This document shows positions 25,455 to 36,504 of a DNA stretch of 64,000 bases, in pieces. The notes beneath the pieces are model-generated. The model was given only the letters and a program-made list of their open reading frames with translations, had not been told where the DNA came from and did not search any database. Numbering within the stretch: position 1 is the first letter of the stretch; each line of letters begins with the position of its first letter. The stretch lies in NCBI RefSeq assembly GCF_000743715.1, contig NZ_JQEY01000002.1:139620-203619 (forward strand), read 5' to 3'. A program made the translations under genes and the position numbers. Source of the DNA: Palleronia rufa. Its GTDB lineage: Bacteria > Pseudomonadota > Alphaproteobacteria > Rhodobacterales > Rhodobacteraceae.

Positions 25455-26378
25455 TCACGCGGCGCGCCGGGGCGCGTCTTCGGGCATCAGCCCGGCACCC
25501 GGCAGCCGCGCCAGAAGCGCGGCGTCGGCCTGGATCATCCGCCAGGCGCCCTTGCGCGCGAACAGCGTGCGCAAAAGCGCGTTGGTCAGCGCGTGGCCGG
25601 ACCGGACGCCGGTGTAGCGGCCCAGGATCGGCGCACCGGCCAGGGCCAGATCGCCCAGCGCGTCCAGCATCTTGTGGCGCACCGCCTCATCGGCATGGCG
25701 CAGACCGCCGGGGCTGAGAACCTCGGCGCCGTTCACCACCACGGCGTTGTCATAGGTGCCGCCCAGGGCCAGCCCGCGGGCGCGCATGGCCTCCACATCG
25801 GCCTGCCGGCAGAAGGTGCGGCTGTCGCACAGCTCATGCACAAAGGTGCCGTTGGCCAGATTCAGCCGCTTTTCCTGACGCCCGATGGCGGCATCCGCGA
25901 AGTCGATGGAAAAGTCGATCTCAAGCCCGCCGGCCGGTTCCAGCCGCGCCAGCGCGGGGCCGTTGCGCACCTCGATCACGTCGAGGATCTCCAGCGCCCG
26001 AACCGGGGCGCCCTGCCGCACCGTGCCCGCGGACAGGATCCTGGCCACGAAGGGCGCGGCGGAGCCGTCAAGGATCGGCACCTCGGGCCCGTCGATCTCG
26101 ATCAGCAGGTTCTGGATGCCGCAGCCGGCCACCGCCGCCATCACATGTTCGATTGTGGACACCTCGGTGCCGTCCGCATTGGCGATCCGGGTGCAGAGCT
26201 CTCCCTGCACCACCGCGTCCCACTGTGCCGGAACCATGGATGCGCGGGGCGGCAGATCGGTGCGGCGGAACCACAGGCCGTGGTCCACCGGCGCGGGGAC
26301 AAGCCGCAGCCGCGCGGGCCGGCCGGAATGAAGCCCGGTGCCGTGAAACGTGACGGCCGTCGCCAAAGTGCTCTGCAT
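25455..26378 (-). CDS. lpxC: UDP-3-O-acyl-N-acetylglucosamine deacetylase LpxC
   Basis: A 307-residue zinc deacetylase, the committed step of lipid A synthesis. Zinc ligands are His78 in STIEHVMAA and the His/Asp pair in RHKMLDALGDLALAG. The N-terminal HGTGLHSG and the C-terminal SGHALTN blocks are present. ATG 26378 is preceded by GGAGAGGACC. It lies downstream of ftsZ, separated by a terminator, so it should have its own promoter in 26379-26540, as in other Rhodobacterales. Confidence 0.95.
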   Translation of the reverse strand: MQSTLATAVTFHGTGLHSGRPARLRLVPAPVDHGLWFRRTDLPPRASMVPAQWDAVVQGELCTRIANADGTEVSTIEHVMAAVAGCGIQNLLIEIDGPEVPILDGSAAPFVARILSAGTVRQGAPVRALEILDVIEVRNGPALARLEPAGGLEIDFSIDFADAAIGRQEKRLNLANGTFVHELCDSRTFCRQADVEAMRARGLALGGTYDNAVVVNGAEVLSPGGLRHADEAVRHKMLDALGDLALAGAPILGRYTGVRSGHALTNALLRTLFARKGAWRMIQADAALLARLPGAGLMPEDAPRRAA

Positions 26379-26543
26379 CCTGCGGTCCTCTCCGGTCTTC
26401 GGCCGGTTGCCTGCACGATCAGTTAAGAGCGCCGGGAAATCGGTACAAATCAAGCCTTGCAACCGAGTGTTACAAAGCCCGCCGCCGGTCGGCAGAGACT
26501 CGCCGCAACTTGAGGGATACCGCACAAACCATTGTGCAAGAAC

Positions 26544-26567
26544 AGAAAAGGCCGGCTTTCGCCGGCC
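26544..26567 (-). terminator. rho-independent terminator of ftsZ
   Basis: Minus strand GGCCGGC-GAAA-GCCGGCC followed by TTTTCTG, 26 bases after the ftsZ stop. A textbook intrinsic terminator that closes the dcw operon. Next to it, GCACAA/TTGTGC (26522-26537) is a further small inverted repeat at the lpxC promoter side. Confidence 0.8.
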
Positions 26568-26592
26568 CCTCCATCACGGGAAGCGTGATCGG

Positions 26593-28200
26593 TCAGTTGG
26601 CCTGACGGCGCAGGAAAGCGGGGATCTCGATGCGATCCTGCTCGCCGGCCTCGGCCTCGTCCTCGTAACGCGGCAGCGGCGGCGCGGCACGGCGGGCGGC
26701 CGGCTGGGCCGGCGCGCGGGGTTCCTGGGCGGCGGGACGGGCCTGACCCTCACCGGTCATGCGGTTGATCAGGCTGTTGATCCCGAAGCGCGCGGCCTTG
26801 TCCGGCATGCCGGCCGGAACGGGGCGCGGCTGCACCGCCGCGGGGCGCAGGGCGGCCGGACGCGGCGCCTGGCCGGACCCTTGGCCCGCACCCTGGCCCG
26901 CGGCCGCGGGACGGCCTTCGGCGCCCGGAACCTTGCGGACCGCGCGTTCCAGCCGCTCCAGGGCCTCGGCGGACGGCTGACCCGGGGCGGCCCGCTGCGC
27001 GGCGGTCTCGGCCGGGCGCGGTGCTGCGGCGTCGTGCTGGTCCGCGGCTTCCGCGGCGCGGCGGCTTTCCCAGTCGGCGAAGAAATCCGGCTCGCCGGAG
27101 GCGCTCGCGGCAACCTGCTCCGGCGCGGTCTCGGCGGCCATGGCGTACTCGTCCGCCTCCTCCTCCTCGACCACCGGGCGGGCCAGAGGCTCGGACAGGC
27201 GGCGGCGGTCGGCGGGCGGGTCCATCGTCGCGGCGATGGCGTCGATGCCCGTGGCCACCACGCTGACGCGCATCCGGCCGTTCATCTCCGGGTCCAGGGT
27301 GGAGCCGACGATGATGTTGGCGTCCGGGTCCACTTTCTCGCGGATGACGTTGGCGGCCTCGTCCAGCTCATACAGGGTCAGGTCCTCGCCGCCGGTGACG
27401 TTGATCAGCACGCCCTTGGCGCCGTTCAGGCTGATCTCGTCCAGGAGCGGGTTGGCGATGGCCTTCTCGGCGGCCTGCAGCGCGCGATCCTCGCCCTCGC
27501 CCTCGCCGGTGCCCATCATCGCCTTGCCCATCTCATCCATCACGGAACGCACGTCCGCGAAGTCGAGGTTGATGAGGCCCGGACGCACCATCAGGTCCGT
27601 GACGCCCTTGACGCCCTGGTAGAGCACGTCGTCGGCCATGCCGAAAGCGTCGGTGCAGGTGGTCTTTTCGTTGGCCAGGCGGAACAGGTTCTGGTTGGGG
27701 ATGATGATCAGCGTGTCGACCATCTTCTGCAGCGCCTCGATGCCGTCCTCGGCCTGGCGCATCCGGCGCGCGCCCTCGAACTGGAACGGCTTGGTGACGA
27801 CGCCGACGGTCAGCACGCCCAGCTCGCGCGCGGCCTGGGCGATGATCGGCGTGGCCCCGGTGCCGGTGCCGCCGCCCATGCCCGCGGTGATGAAGCACAT
27901 GTGCGACCCGGCCAGGTGATCGACGATCTCCTCGATCGATTCCTCGGCCGCCGCGGCGCCGACGGAGGCGCGGGCGCCCGCGCCCAGCCCTTCGGTGACC
28001 TTGACACCCATCTGCACGCGGTTGGCGGCAGCGGATTGGGCCAGCGCCTGCGCGTCGGTATTGGCGACGACGAACTCGACCCCTTCGAGCTGCTTTTCGA
28101 TCATGTTGTTGACGGCATTGCCGCCCGCGCCGCCGACACCGAACACGGTGATCCGGGGCCGCAGCTCTTCCTGCGTCGTCATGGTCAGATTGAGTGTCAT
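26593..28200 (-). CDS. ftsZ: cell division protein FtsZ
   Basis: A 535-residue tubulin-like GTPase that forms the division ring. The GTP loop is GGGTGTG (109-115), after [15 protein letters not shown] (19-33). The long linker from about 330 to 520 is rich in Ala, Pro and Gln, as in other alphaproteobacteria. The C-terminal conserved peptide [10 protein letters not shown] binds FtsA and other partners. ATG 28200 is chosen from the MTLN start shared by the order. A 173-bp gap with AT-rich stretches separates it from ftsA, large enough for an extra promoter. It is followed by a strong terminator. Confidence 0.97.
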   Translation of the reverse strand: MTLNLTMTTQEELRPRITVFGVGGAGGNAVNNMIEKQLEGVEFVVANTDAQALAQSAAANRVQMGVKVTEGLGAGARASVGAAAAEESIEEIVDHLAGSHMCFITAGMGGGTGTGATPIIAQAARELGVLTVGVVTKPFQFEGARRMRQAEDGIEALQKMVDTLIIIPNQNLFRLANEKTTCTDAFGMADDVLYQGVKGVTDLMVRPGLINLDFADVRSVMDEMGKAMMGTGEGEGEDRALQAAEKAIANPLLDEISLNGAKGVLINVTGGEDLTLYELDEAANVIREKVDPDANIIVGSTLDPEMNGRMRVSVVATGIDAIAATMDPPADRRRLSEPLARPVVEEEEADEYAMAAETAPEQVAASASGEPDFFADWESRRAAEAADQHDAAAPRPAETAAQRAAPGQPSAEALERLERAVRKVPGAEGRPAAAGQGAGQGSGQAPRPAALRPAAVQPRPVPAGMPDKAARFGINSLINRMTGEGQARPAAQEPRAPAQPAARRAAPPLPRYEDEAEAGEQDRIEIPAFLRRQAN

Positions 28201-28373
28201 GCTATGTCCGCCTGTCTGTTCCCGCTTGAGCGCGCGAGTTTCTGCCAAATTTTCTTGAATTCTAGCGTTACCGGGCCGTCGCGTCACCCATAAATCTGCC
28301 CGAATCATACAAAATAAAGGGGAGGCCGCCGGCGCCATCGGCGGCATGTCGCCGAATCAGCTAGATATGGCGG

Positions 28374-29702
28374 CTACCAGTTGTCCTTGAACCACTTCAC
28401 CGCCCGCCGGAGCGACCGGGCCGGGTAGCGCTCGGACGGGATCTCGAAATCCCACCATTCGTCCTGCGGGTCGGCGGCGAAGAGGCACAGGCCCACCGCG
28501 CTGGCAAAGGCCGGTCCGGTCGCCTTTTCCGGCAGGCCCGCCACGCGCAGCGGCCGGCCGATGCGCACCTGCTGGCCCAGGATCCGCGGCGCCAGCGTGT
28601 CGAGCCCGGGGATCTGGCTGGCGCCGCCGGTCAGCACGATCTGCCGGCTCGGCAGCGTCTCGAACCCCGCGACGTCGAGCCTGCTGCGCATCTCCTCCAG
28701 GATCTCCTCGACCCTGGGGCGCATGATGCCGATGAGTTCCGCCCGGCTCGCCGTGCGGCGGTCGAGGTCCCAGTCGCCGGTTTCTCCGCCCAGCTCGATC
28801 AGGTCGCGGTCGTCCATGGAGGTCGCCACCGCGCCGCCGTGCAGCGTCTTGACCCGCTCGGCCGTGGCCAGGCTGACGCGCAGCCCCTTGGAGATGTCGG
28901 CGGTGACGTGATCGCCGCCCATGGACACCGCATCCGCATAGATCAGGTGCTTGCGCCAGAAGATCGACAGCCCCGTGGCACCGCCGCCCATGTCGATGCA
29001 GGCCGCGCCCAGCTCCTGCTCGTCCTCGACCAGACTGGCGATTCCCGACACGTAGGCAGAGGATGCCAGCCCGGCCAGTTCCAGATCGCACCGCTTCACG
29101 CAGTGGATCAGGTTGGCGACCACGCGATCGTCCACGGTCAGCATGTGCAGGTCGCACGACAGCACGTCGCCGACCTGCCCGCGCGGATCCTGCAGGCCCG
29201 ACCGGTGGTCGAGCGCGAAATTCACCGGCTGCGCGTGCAGCACCTCCCGGCCCGGCCCCACGTCGGGCATGTCGCAGGCGGCCAGCACCTGGGCCACGTC
29301 GCGCTCGGACACCTGGGCGCCGCCCAGCACCACCTCTCCGGCCAGCCCATAGCTGCGCGGCTGTCCGCCCGACACGGCCGCGATCACGTGGTCCACGCGC
29401 ACCTGCGCCATCTTCTGCGCCGCCTGGACGGCGGTGCGGATCGCCCGCTCGGTCTCGTGCATGGCGTCCACCTCGCCGAAGCGCACCCCGCGCGACCGGG
29501 TGGTGGCCGCCCCGATGATGCGGAACCGCGACTGCCCGGCCATCCGGCCGACGCCCTCTCCGGGCTCGGTCTCGCCGTCGAAGCGCAGCACCAGGCAGGC
29601 GATCTTCGATGTGCCCACGTCGAGGATCGCGATGACGCCGCGCTGGATGGCGTTCTGGCGCATGGCGCGCATCGCCCGCTGGGATTGGTAGAGGTCGAAC
29701 AT
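28374..29702 (-). CDS. ftsA: cell division protein FtsA
   Basis: A 442-residue actin-like ATPase that anchors FtsZ to the membrane. Recognised by VIAILDVGTSKIACLVL (phosphate 1), DMGGGATGLSIF (phosphate 2) and VLTGGASQIPGL (adenosine site). The C-terminal amphipathic tail ends RRAVKWFKDNW and should insert in the inner membrane. The N-terminal about 20 residues before VIAILDVG are basic. ATG 29702 shares a base with the ftsQ stop (TGATG), so translation is coupled. Confidence 0.96.
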   Translation of the reverse strand: MFDLYQSQRAMRAMRQNAIQRGVIAILDVGTSKIACLVLRFDGETEPGEGVGRMAGQSRFRIIGAATTRSRGVRFGEVDAMHETERAIRTAVQAAQKMAQVRVDHVIAAVSGGQPRSYGLAGEVVLGGAQVSERDVAQVLAACDMPDVGPGREVLHAQPVNFALDHRSGLQDPRGQVGDVLSCDLHMLTVDDRVVANLIHCVKRCDLELAGLASSAYVSGIASLVEDEQELGAACIDMGGGATGLSIFWRKHLIYADAVSMGGDHVTADISKGLRVSLATAERVKTLHGGAVATSMDDRDLIELGGETGDWDLDRRTASRAELIGIMRPRVEEILEEMRSRLDVAGFETLPSRQIVLTGGASQIPGLDTLAPRILGQQVRIGRPLRVAGLPEKATGPAFASAVGLCLFAADPQDEWWDFEIPSERYPARSLRRAVKWFKDNW

Positions 29703-30604
29703 CAGTCGTCTCCCAGCTCGGTAAGCTTGACCTGGCGCAGCGCCCGCGCCGTCTCCGGCGCCAGCCGCACGGTCGGCCGGCGCGGGTTGCGCATGTCCAC
29801 CAGCACCACGTCGCGGGCGAAGAGATCCTGCGCCTCGTCCACGGCGATGACCTGCTCCAGCGCGCGCACCGGATCCTTTTCGGGCAGCTTGATCTTCTGG
29901 CCGTCGGCCAGGATCATGTCCCAGCGCCGCTCGCCGATCCGCTGCAGCCCGCGGATCCGCGCCGCCACCGGCCGGGAGGCGCGGATCAGGCGCCCGGCCT
30001 CCTCCGCGACCCGGTCCGCGCCCAGCCCGGAGATCAGCGGCAGGTCGGCCCTGTCGGCCCTGGCGGTCAGGCCCGCCACCCGCTGGCCGGTCGCGTCCAC
30101 CAGCTGCAGCCCGTCGGGCGCGCGCCAGACGAAGGCGGGCACCCGCTCGGCCACGCGGATCTCCAGGACCCCGCCGGGCTTCACCCGCAGGTCGGCATCC
30201 TCCACGGCGTCCAGGCCCATGACCCTGGCCTGCATCTCGCGCAGGTCCATCTCGAACGAACTGACCGGAAACGCCAGCGGCACGATCCCGCGGATCGCCG
30301 CCGCCACCCCGTCGCTGGCCCCGTCGATGGCCATGCTCTTGACCATGAACGCGTCGCGGGACTGGAAGTCGGCCTTGACGTCGTTGACCCAGACCCGCAC
30401 GGCATCGCGCCGGTCGCGGTCGGCGAAGGCGAGCGTGCCGATCAGCGCCACCGCGAACAGCGGCATCCCGAAGGTAAAGCCGCGCCGCACCGACGGCGTC
30501 AGCGCCAGCCGCTGCATCCGGTAGGCAAGGCGCGAGGGCGCGGGATCCGGGCGGGCGCGCCCGCGGCCCCGCGGGGCGGTTGTCGGGGCGGTCATCGGTC
30601 GCAT
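29702..30604 (-). CDS. ftsQ: cell division protein FtsQ
   Basis: A 300-residue bitopic divisome protein: basic cytoplasmic N-terminus (about 1-42), one membrane segment (about 43-60, FGMPLFAVALIGTLAFA), POTRA domain about 85-155, then the beta domain. FtsQ bridges early and late division proteins together with FtsL and FtsB. ATG 30604 is preceded within the end of ddl, which it overlaps by 13 bases; the end overlaps ftsA by one base. No ftsB is in the window. Confidence 0.9.
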   Translation of the reverse strand: MRPMTAPTTAPRGRGRARPDPAPSRLAYRMQRLALTPSVRRGFTFGMPLFAVALIGTLAFADRDRRDAVRVWVNDVKADFQSRDAFMVKSMAIDGASDGVAAAIRGIVPLAFPVSSFEMDLREMQARVMGLDAVEDADLRVKPGGVLEIRVAERVPAFVWRAPDGLQLVDATGQRVAGLTARADRADLPLISGLGADRVAEEAGRLIRASRPVAARIRGLQRIGERRWDMILADGQKIKLPEKDPVRALEQVIAVDEAQDLFARDVVLVDMRNPRRPTVRLAPETARALRQVKLTELGDD

Positions 30605-31515
30605 GAGGCATCCTCTACCAGAAAGCGGCACAGATCCCCGAAGGACAGGCCCGCATGGACCGCCTGTTCGGGGGTGAGAGACGTGGGCGTCATGCCCGGC
30701 TGGGTGTTGGTTTCCAGCAGGATCAGCCCGTCCAGCCCGCGCGACTCGTCCCAGCGGAAGTCGGTGCGGCTGATGCCGCGGCACCCCAGCGCGTCATGGG
30801 CGCGGCGCGCGTAGTCGCCGCAGGCATCGGCGATGTCGGACGGTACATCCGCGGGGATCACGTGGCGCGATCCGCCCGGCGCGTATTTGGCGTCGTAGTC
30901 GTACCAGCCGTCGGAATAGATGTCGGTCAGGCCCAGCGCCCGGTCGCCCAGGACGGTCACGGTCAGCTCGCGCCCCGGCGCGAAACGTTCCACCATCACC
31001 ATGTCCGGCATGTCGGGGGCCAGCTGCGGAGGGCCGTTCGCCGCCTCGTGGATCAGGTACACCCCGACAGAGGATCCCTCGTTCACCGGCTTGACCACAT
31101 AGGGCGGGTCCATGGCATGGGCGCGGCGCACGTCCTCTGCCCGCGCGACCAGCGACGGGACCACGGGCAGGCCGGCGGCGCGATACGCGGCCTTGGTGCG
31201 TTCCTTGTCCATGGTCAGCGCAGAGCACAGCACGCCCGAATGGGTGTAGGGGATGCGCATCCATTCCAGCAGCCCCTGGACGCAGCCGTCCTCTCCCCAG
31301 CGGCCGTGGAGCGCGTTGAACGCCACGTCCGGGGCGATCCGGGACAGCCGGAGGCACAGGTCAGGACCCGCATCCACCTCGACCACTTCGAATCCCTCGC
31401 CCCTCAGCGCAGCGGCGCATTCGCGCCCGGAAGACAGGGACACCTGGCGCTCGGCCGAGGGTCCGCCCATCAAAACTACCACCTTGGGGGCTGTCCTGCT
31501 CGACATACCCGCCAC
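30592..31515 (-). CDS. ddl: D-alanine--D-alanine ligase
   Basis: A 307-residue ATP-grasp ligase that makes D-Ala-D-Ala for the peptidoglycan stem. Typical blocks: VVVLMGGPSAERQVSLSSG near the start, FNALHGRWGEDG, the ATP-grasp lysine loop in YVVKPVNEGSSVGV, and the C-terminal LLETNTQPGMTPTSL. It overlaps ftsQ by 13 bases, as in many dcw clusters. ATG 31515 is used; ATG 31506 is an alternative. Confidence 0.94.
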   Translation of the reverse strand: MAGMSSRTAPKVVVLMGGPSAERQVSLSSGRECAAALRGEGFEVVEVDAGPDLCLRLSRIAPDVAFNALHGRWGEDGCVQGLLEWMRIPYTHSGVLCSALTMDKERTKAAYRAAGLPVVPSLVARAEDVRRAHAMDPPYVVKPVNEGSSVGVYLIHEAANGPPQLAPDMPDMVMVERFAPGRELTVTVLGDRALGLTDIYSDGWYDYDAKYAPGGSRHVIPADVPSDIADACGDYARRAHDALGCRGISRTDFRWDESRGLDGLILLETNTQPGMTPTSLTPEQAVHAGLSFGDLCRFLVEDASCDR

Positions 31516-31581
31516 TCGATTTTTTGTTGCGAGACCCTTGTTTCCGGGCCTTCGACTGCCTCTACGCGGCGTTTTCCGCCA

Positions 31582-32508
31582 TCATTCCAGCGCGTGTTTG
31601 CCCACGCGTCTGATCTCCCACTGTAACCGAATGCCGCTGTTTTGGAAGACCCTTTCTCGCACCAATTCACCCAGACGTTCCAGGTCCGCAGCACTGGCGT
31701 TTCCGGCGTTCAGAAGAAAATTGGGATGCTTTTCCGACATTTGCGCGCCGCCAAGGCGGTGGCCGCGCAATCCCGCCCGGTCGATCACCGTCCAGGCTTT
31801 CAACTCATGGTTGTCATCCGCCCGCCCCGTAGAGGACCGCCCCGCCGGGTTGCGGAAGGTCGAGCCGGCGCTGCGTTCGCCGGTCGGCTGGCTTGCGTCC
31901 CGACGCGCGACCTGCGCCTCCATCGCGGCGGCCAGCGCCTGGGGCGCGCCCCGCTTTGCGCGCAGCAGCGCCGAGGTCAGGACCCAACCCTCCGGCAGGT
32001 CGGACGCGCGATAGGCCAGGTTCAGGTCGGCGGCGGGGATGGTGACCGCGCGTCCCGTGCGCGTCACCGCCTCGACCTCCAGCAGGTGGTCGGCCACATA
32101 GGCGCCGTAGCATCCGGCGTTCATGCGGACCGCGCCGCCGATGGCGCCGGGGATCGTGCGCAGGAACGTCAGGTCCAGCCCCGCCGCCGCCGCCTTGCGC
32201 GCCACATGCGCGTCCAGCGCCGCGGCCCCGGCCCGCACCCGGTCGCCGTCTATGTCGATGCCGTTGAAGCCGCGGCCCAGCCGGATCACGACGCCGTCGA
32301 TGCCGCCGTCGCGCACGATCAGGTTCGAGCCGACGCCGATGGGAAACACCGGCACCTCTGCGGGCAATGCGGCCAGAAAGCCGCACAGGTCGTCCCGGTC
32401 GGCGGGCTGGAACAGCCATTCGGCCGGACCGCCGACCCTGAGCCAGGTCAGATCCGCCAGCGGGCGGGCGGCGGTCAGCGGTCCGCGGGCATCGGGAAGG
32501 TCGGTCAT
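31582..32508 (-). CDS. murB: UDP-N-acetylenolpyruvoylglucosamine reductase MurB
   Basis: A 308-residue flavoprotein that reduces UDP-GlcNAc-enolpyruvate to UDP-MurNAc. FAD-binding blocks [32 protein letters not shown] and [17 protein letters not shown] are present, as is the type II catalytic segment GSTFRNPAG; the serine of GERSAGSTF is the proton donor. It lacks the tyrosine loop of type I enzymes. It sits between murC (117-bp gap) and ddl (66-bp gap), so it is less tightly packed than its neighbours. Confidence 0.94.
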   Translation of the reverse strand: MTDLPDARGPLTAARPLADLTWLRVGGPAEWLFQPADRDDLCGFLAALPAEVPVFPIGVGSNLIVRDGGIDGVVIRLGRGFNGIDIDGDRVRAGAAALDAHVARKAAAAGLDLTFLRTIPGAIGGAVRMNAGCYGAYVADHLLEVEAVTRTGRAVTIPAADLNLAYRASDLPEGWVLTSALLRAKRGAPQALAAAMEAQVARRDASQPTGERSAGSTFRNPAGRSSTGRADDNHELKAWTVIDRAGLRGHRLGGAQMSEKHPNFLLNAGNASAADLERLGELVRERVFQNSGIRLQWEIRRVGKHALE

Positions 32509-32625
32509 GGGGCGCTCCGTCGTCGCATCTGTGCCGGTGGGCCGGATCGCGCCACGCGGTGGACGGCGGCCGGGCGCCGCGCCCCCTTGGCCGCGCGGGC
32601 GGCGTTCCGGGCCGGGACCGCGGGG

Positions 32626-34035
32626 CTAGGCCCGGACCTCCAGCCGCTCGGCCAGGTTGCCGGCCCAGGCCGAGATCGTCCCCGCCCCCAGGCAGACCAC
32701 GATATCGCCCGGCCCGGCCTGCTCGCGGACCAGCCGCTCCAGGTCGTCCTCGTCCAGCAATGCCCGCGCGTGGCGGTGGCCGTGGCGGATCAGCCCCTGG
32801 ACCAGGTCCTCTCGGGTGGCGCCGGGGATCGGATCCTCGCCGGCGGGATAGACCTCGGCGATGGCCACCACGTCGGCCTCGTTGAAGCAGGAACAGAAAT
32901 CGTCGAACAGCGAATGGAGGCGCGAGTAGCGGTGCGGCTGGTGGACCGCGATCACCCGGCCCTCGCTGGCCTGCCGCGCGGCCTTGAGCACCGCGGCGAT
33001 CTCGACCGGGTGGTGGCCGTAGTCGTCGATGATGGTGACGCCGCCGACCTCGCCCACGCGGGTAAAGCGCCGGTTGACCCCGCCGAACCCCGCAAGCCCC
33101 GCGCGGATCTCGTCCAGCTTCAGGCCCAGATGCCGCGCCACGGCCACCGCCGACAGCGCGTTGGACACGTTGTGATCGCCCGGCATCGGCAGGGTGCAGC
33201 CCTCGATCACCTTGTCCTCGGCGGCCAGCACCACGTCGAAATGCGCGATACCCTGCCGGTAGGTCAGGTTCACCGCGCGCACGTCCGCCTGGGCGTTGAA
33301 GCCGAAGGTCACCACCCGCCGGTCGGTGATCCGGCCGACCAGCGTCTGCACCTCATGGTGGTCGGTGCAGCACACGGCCAGCCCGTAGAACGGGATGTTG
33401 GACACGAAATCCAGGAACCCCTGCTTCAGCCGGTCGAAATCGCCCCAGTGCTCCATATGCTCGGGGTCGATGTTGGTGACGATGGCGATGGTCGCCGGCA
33501 GCCGGTTGAACGAACCGTCGCTCTCGTCGGCCTCGACCACCATCCATTCGCCGTCGCCCATCCGCGCGTTGGAGCCGTAGGCGTGGATCACCCCGCCGTT
33601 GATCACCGTGGGATCGACCCCGCCGCCGTCCAGCAGCGCCGCAACCATGGTGGTGGTGGTGGTCTTGCCGTGGGTACCGGCCACCGCGATGTTCGACTTC
33701 AGCCGCATGAGCTCGGCCAGCATCTCGGCCCGGCGCACCACCGGCAGGCCCTGCGCCCGCGCGGCGTCGAGCTCGGGATTGCCCGGCTTGATGGCAGAGG
33801 ACACCACGACCACCTCGGCCGCCTCCAGGTTGTCCGGCGCCTGGCCCATGAACACCCGCGCGCCCAGGCTCTCCAGCCGTTCGGTGATCGGCGACGCCTT
33901 CAGGTCGGAGCCCTGCACCTGATAGCCGTGGCTCAGCAGCACCTCCGCGATGCCGGACATGCCGATGCCGCCGATGCCGACGAAATGGATCGGGCCCATG
34001 TCGGTGGGCAGCTTCGTCGCGCGCGCGGCATTCAT
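32626..34035 (-). CDS. murC: UDP-N-acetylmuramate--L-alanine ligase MurC
   Basis: A 469-residue Mur ligase that adds L-Ala to UDP-MurNAc. Three domains: N-terminal Rossmann ([16 protein letters not shown]), ATP domain with [10 protein letters not shown], and C-terminal domain with [10 protein letters not shown] and [10 protein letters not shown] prefer ATG 34035, which gives the MNAA start usual in Rhodobacterales and has AGAGAGG 5 bases away. A GTG at 34068 that overlaps the murG stop (GTGA) behind AAGGAG is a serious alternative adding 11 residues. Confidence 0.93.
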   Translation of the reverse strand: MNAARATKLPTDMGPIHFVGIGGIGMSGIAEVLLSHGYQVQGSDLKASPITERLESLGARVFMGQAPDNLEAAEVVVVSSAIKPGNPELDAARAQGLPVVRRAEMLAELMRLKSNIAVAGTHGKTTTTTMVAALLDGGGVDPTVINGGVIHAYGSNARMGDGEWMVVEADESDGSFNRLPATIAIVTNIDPEHMEHWGDFDRLKQGFLDFVSNIPFYGLAVCCTDHHEVQTLVGRITDRRVVTFGFNAQADVRAVNLTYRQGIAHFDVVLAAEDKVIEGCTLPMPGDHNVSNALSAVAVARHLGLKLDEIRAGLAGFGGVNRRFTRVGEVGGVTIIDDYGHHPVEIAAVLKAARQASEGRVIAVHQPHRYSRLHSLFDDFCSCFNEADVVAIAEVYPAGEDPIPGATREDLVQGLIRHGHRHARALLDEDDLERLVREQAGPGDIVVCLGAGTISAWAGNLAERLEVRA

Positions 34036-34064
34036 GGCGACCTCTCTGCGAATGACCTCGTCCT

Positions 34065-35195
34065 TCACCGCATCTCTCCTTCTGTTCGTCCATTGTCCAG
34101 ACCGGCCAGCGCCGCGACCAGGTCCGCGAGTTCGTCCGCCGCGTCCGGGCGGCCCAGCGACAGGGCGGCGCGGGCCATCTGCTCGGCCGCGTCCGGCTGG
34201 CTCAGGATAGCGCCCACATGATCGGCCAGCGCGGCGGGGGTAAAGCGCGACTCCGGCATCAGCACGGCGGCACCGGCGGCCACCAGGCCGCGCGCATTGG
34301 CCGTCTGCTCGTCGCGCACCGCCTGGCCCAGCGGCACCAGCACCGACGGCCGCCCGATCACGGTCAGGTCCGCGATCGTCGAGGCGCCCGCCCGGCTGAT
34401 GACCAGCTGCGCCTCCGGCATCCAGCGCGGCACGTCGAAGAACGGCTCGACCGTGGCCGAGAGCCCCGCCGCCGCATAGGCCGCGGCGACCCGCGCGCGG
34501 TCCTCCGGCCGCGCCTGGTGGAGCACGCGGACATGGCGGCGCAGCGCGTCGGGCAGTTGCGCCATCGCCGCGGGCACCACGTCCGACAGGATCCGCGCGC
34601 CCTGGCTGCCGCCCAGCACCAGCAGCGACATGGGCCAGTCGCCGGGTGCGATATAGCCCGCCCCCGCCCGCGCCCGCACCGCGGCGCGCACCGGATTGCC
34701 GACATGGATGCCCTCGACCCCTTCGGGCAGGTCCGTGGGCCAGGTCCCGCAGGCCACGGCCGCGACACGGGGCGCGAAGATCTGGTTGACCCGGCCCAGC
34801 ACGCCGTTCTGCTCATGGATCAGCCGCGGGATCTTCAGCATCCCCGCCGCGGCCATGGCCGGGATCGACGGATAGCCGCCGAAGCCCGCCACCACCGCCG
34901 GCCGGTCGCGCCGCATCCGCAGCAGCGACTGCGCCACGCCCCCCGCCACCCGGAACGGCACGCCGGCCCGCGCCAGCCCGCCGCCCCGCGCGAAGGTGGC
35001 CGAGGCCGACCGCTCGACCGGCACGGCGTCGGGAAAGCCGCCCGCGTATCGCGCGCCCCGCGCGTCGGTGGACAGGCGCACCCGCCAGCCGCGGTCCAGC
35101 AGCGTCTCGGCCAGGGCCTGGGCCGGGAACATGTGGCCGCCGGTGCCGCCCGCCGCGATCAGGCAGAGCGGCGCATATGGGCCAGGCCCGCTCAC
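34065..35195 (-). CDS. murG: UDP-GlcNAc--lipid I transferase MurG
   Basis: A 376-residue GT-B glycosyltransferase that adds GlcNAc to lipid I at the inner face of the membrane, giving lipid II. Characteristic segments: [54 protein letters not shown], and in the C-terminal nucleotide site [19 protein letters not shown] followed by DEQTANA. The start is GTG 35195, overlapping the ftsW stop as GTGA. Confidence 0.95.
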   Translation of the reverse strand: MSGPGPYAPLCLIAAGGTGGHMFPAQALAETLLDRGWRVRLSTDARGARYAGGFPDAVPVERSASATFARGGGLARAGVPFRVAGGVAQSLLRMRRDRPAVVAGFGGYPSIPAMAAAGMLKIPRLIHEQNGVLGRVNQIFAPRVAAVACGTWPTDLPEGVEGIHVGNPVRAAVRARAGAGYIAPGDWPMSLLVLGGSQGARILSDVVPAAMAQLPDALRRHVRVLHQARPEDRARVAAAYAAAGLSATVEPFFDVPRWMPEAQLVISRAGASTIADLTVIGRPSVLVPLGQAVRDEQTANARGLVAAGAAVLMPESRFTPAALADHVGAILSQPDAAEQMARAALSLGRPDAADELADLVAALAGLDNGRTEGEMR

Positions 35196-36358
35196 CGCCC
35201 GCGCCGGATCAGGATATCGCCGATCTCGCCCTGGGGACGCTTGCGGGTAAAGGCCAGCAGCATCCCCATCCCCAGCCCCATGGCGATGACCGACGACCCG
35301 CCGTAGCTGACGAAGGGCAGCGTCATGCCCTTGGCCGGCAGCAGCCGCACCGCCACGCCCATGTTGATCATCGCCTGCACCCCGAAGGTGCAGGCCAGCC
35401 CCGTGCCCGCCAGGCGGATGAACGGATCGCGCTCGCGCGTCAGGCGGATCAGCGACCGCACCACGATCGCGGCATAAAGGGCGATCACCGCCAGAACCAG
35501 GACCAGCCCGTATTCCTCCGCCGCGACGGCGATGATGAAATCCGTATGGGCATCCGGCAGGGACCACTTGACCTGCCCCTCGCCCACGCCGACGCCGAAG
35601 AACCCGCCCTCCTGGATGGCATTGGCGGCATAGCCCAGCTGCGTGCGCGGATCCACGTCGGGGCTGAGGAACCCGTCGATCCGGCGCGCGAAATGCTCGG
35701 AACTGGAATAGGCGACGCTGCCGCCCAGCGCCACGAACCCGGCCAGCACCAGCAGCAGCAGGATCGGCGCGCCGGCCACGAAATAGATCACCGCCCAGCT
35801 GAACAGCACCAGCACGGCCTGTCCGAAATCCGGCTGCATGGCCAGCAGCCCCACGATGAACAGGCAGAGCGCCAGGCTCATCCCCTTGCCCGGCGGGCCG
35901 TTCACCTCCTGGCTGGCGGCCATCATCCAGGCGGCGACGACCACGAAACCGGGCTTGAGGAATTCCGACGGCTGGAGGCTGGCGAAGCCCAGCGAGTACC
36001 AGCGGACGGCCCCCTTGCCGAAGTCGGTTCCGGCGAAGGGCAGCCCCAGAAGCGCCACGAAGGCCAGCGCGAAGCCGATCACCGCCAGCCGCCGGACCAG
36101 CCGCGGCGACATCATGGTGGTCAGCGCCAGCGCGATCAGCGCCAGCCCGCCGAACACCGCCTGCCGGGTGACGTAGTAGAACGGTTCGAACCCGTTGCGC
36201 GCGGCCAGGGGCGGAGACGCGGCCAGCCCCAGCAGCAGCCCGATGGCGAAAAGCGCCACGACGCAGCCCAGCGACCACTTGTCGATGGTGCGCCACCATC
36301 TGGGAAGAATCGGCTCACCCGCCTGGAGCGGAACCGCCCCATAGACCATCTCTGTCAT
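35192..36358 (-). CDS. ftsW: lipid II glycan polymerase FtsW
   Basis: A 388-residue SEDS-family membrane protein with about ten helices that polymerises lipid II in the divisome together with FtsI. SEDS marks: RRWYSL-type loop (here [20 protein letters not shown]), [20 protein letters not shown] and [16 protein letters not shown], and the closing [24 protein letters not shown] 36358 (MTEMVYG) is used; ATG 36349 would also work. A plus-strand gene lies between ftsW and murD, so ftsW may be transcribed from a separate promoter. Confidence 0.95.
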   Translation of the reverse strand: MTEMVYGAVPLQAGEPILPRWWRTIDKWSLGCVVALFAIGLLLGLAASPPLAARNGFEPFYYVTRQAVFGGLALIALALTTMMSPRLVRRLAVIGFALAFVALLGLPFAGTDFGKGAVRWYSLGFASLQPSEFLKPGFVVVAAWMMAASQEVNGPPGKGMSLALCLFIVGLLAMQPDFGQAVLVLFSWAVIYFVAGAPILLLLVLAGFVALGGSVAYSSSEHFARRIDGFLSPDVDPRTQLGYAANAIQEGGFFGVGVGEGQVKWSLPDAHTDFIIAVAAEEYGLVLVLAVIALYAAIVVRSLIRLTRERDPFIRLAGTGLACTFGVQAMINMGVAVRLLPAKGMTLPFVSYGGSSVIAMGLGMGMLLAFTRKRPQGEIGDILIRRGR

Positions 36359-36504
36359 GGTATAGACTGCCTGTGCCTCGTTCCGCCCGTTTCCCGGGTC
36401 TGGTCGGCAGGGTAGCGACTCCGCCCGGGCGTGACCAGTTTTTTTGCGTCCCGCCCGCGCATCGTGCGGTTGCGTTGCGCGCGCTCCCCGCGCAGAGGGG
36501 GGCG

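Noticed and set aside
28374-30611. Long minus-strand frame making FtsA start far upstream
   Set aside because: The upstream part lies on top of ftsQ in another frame; the real start at 29702 has the one-base overlap with the ftsQ stop and the family N-terminus.
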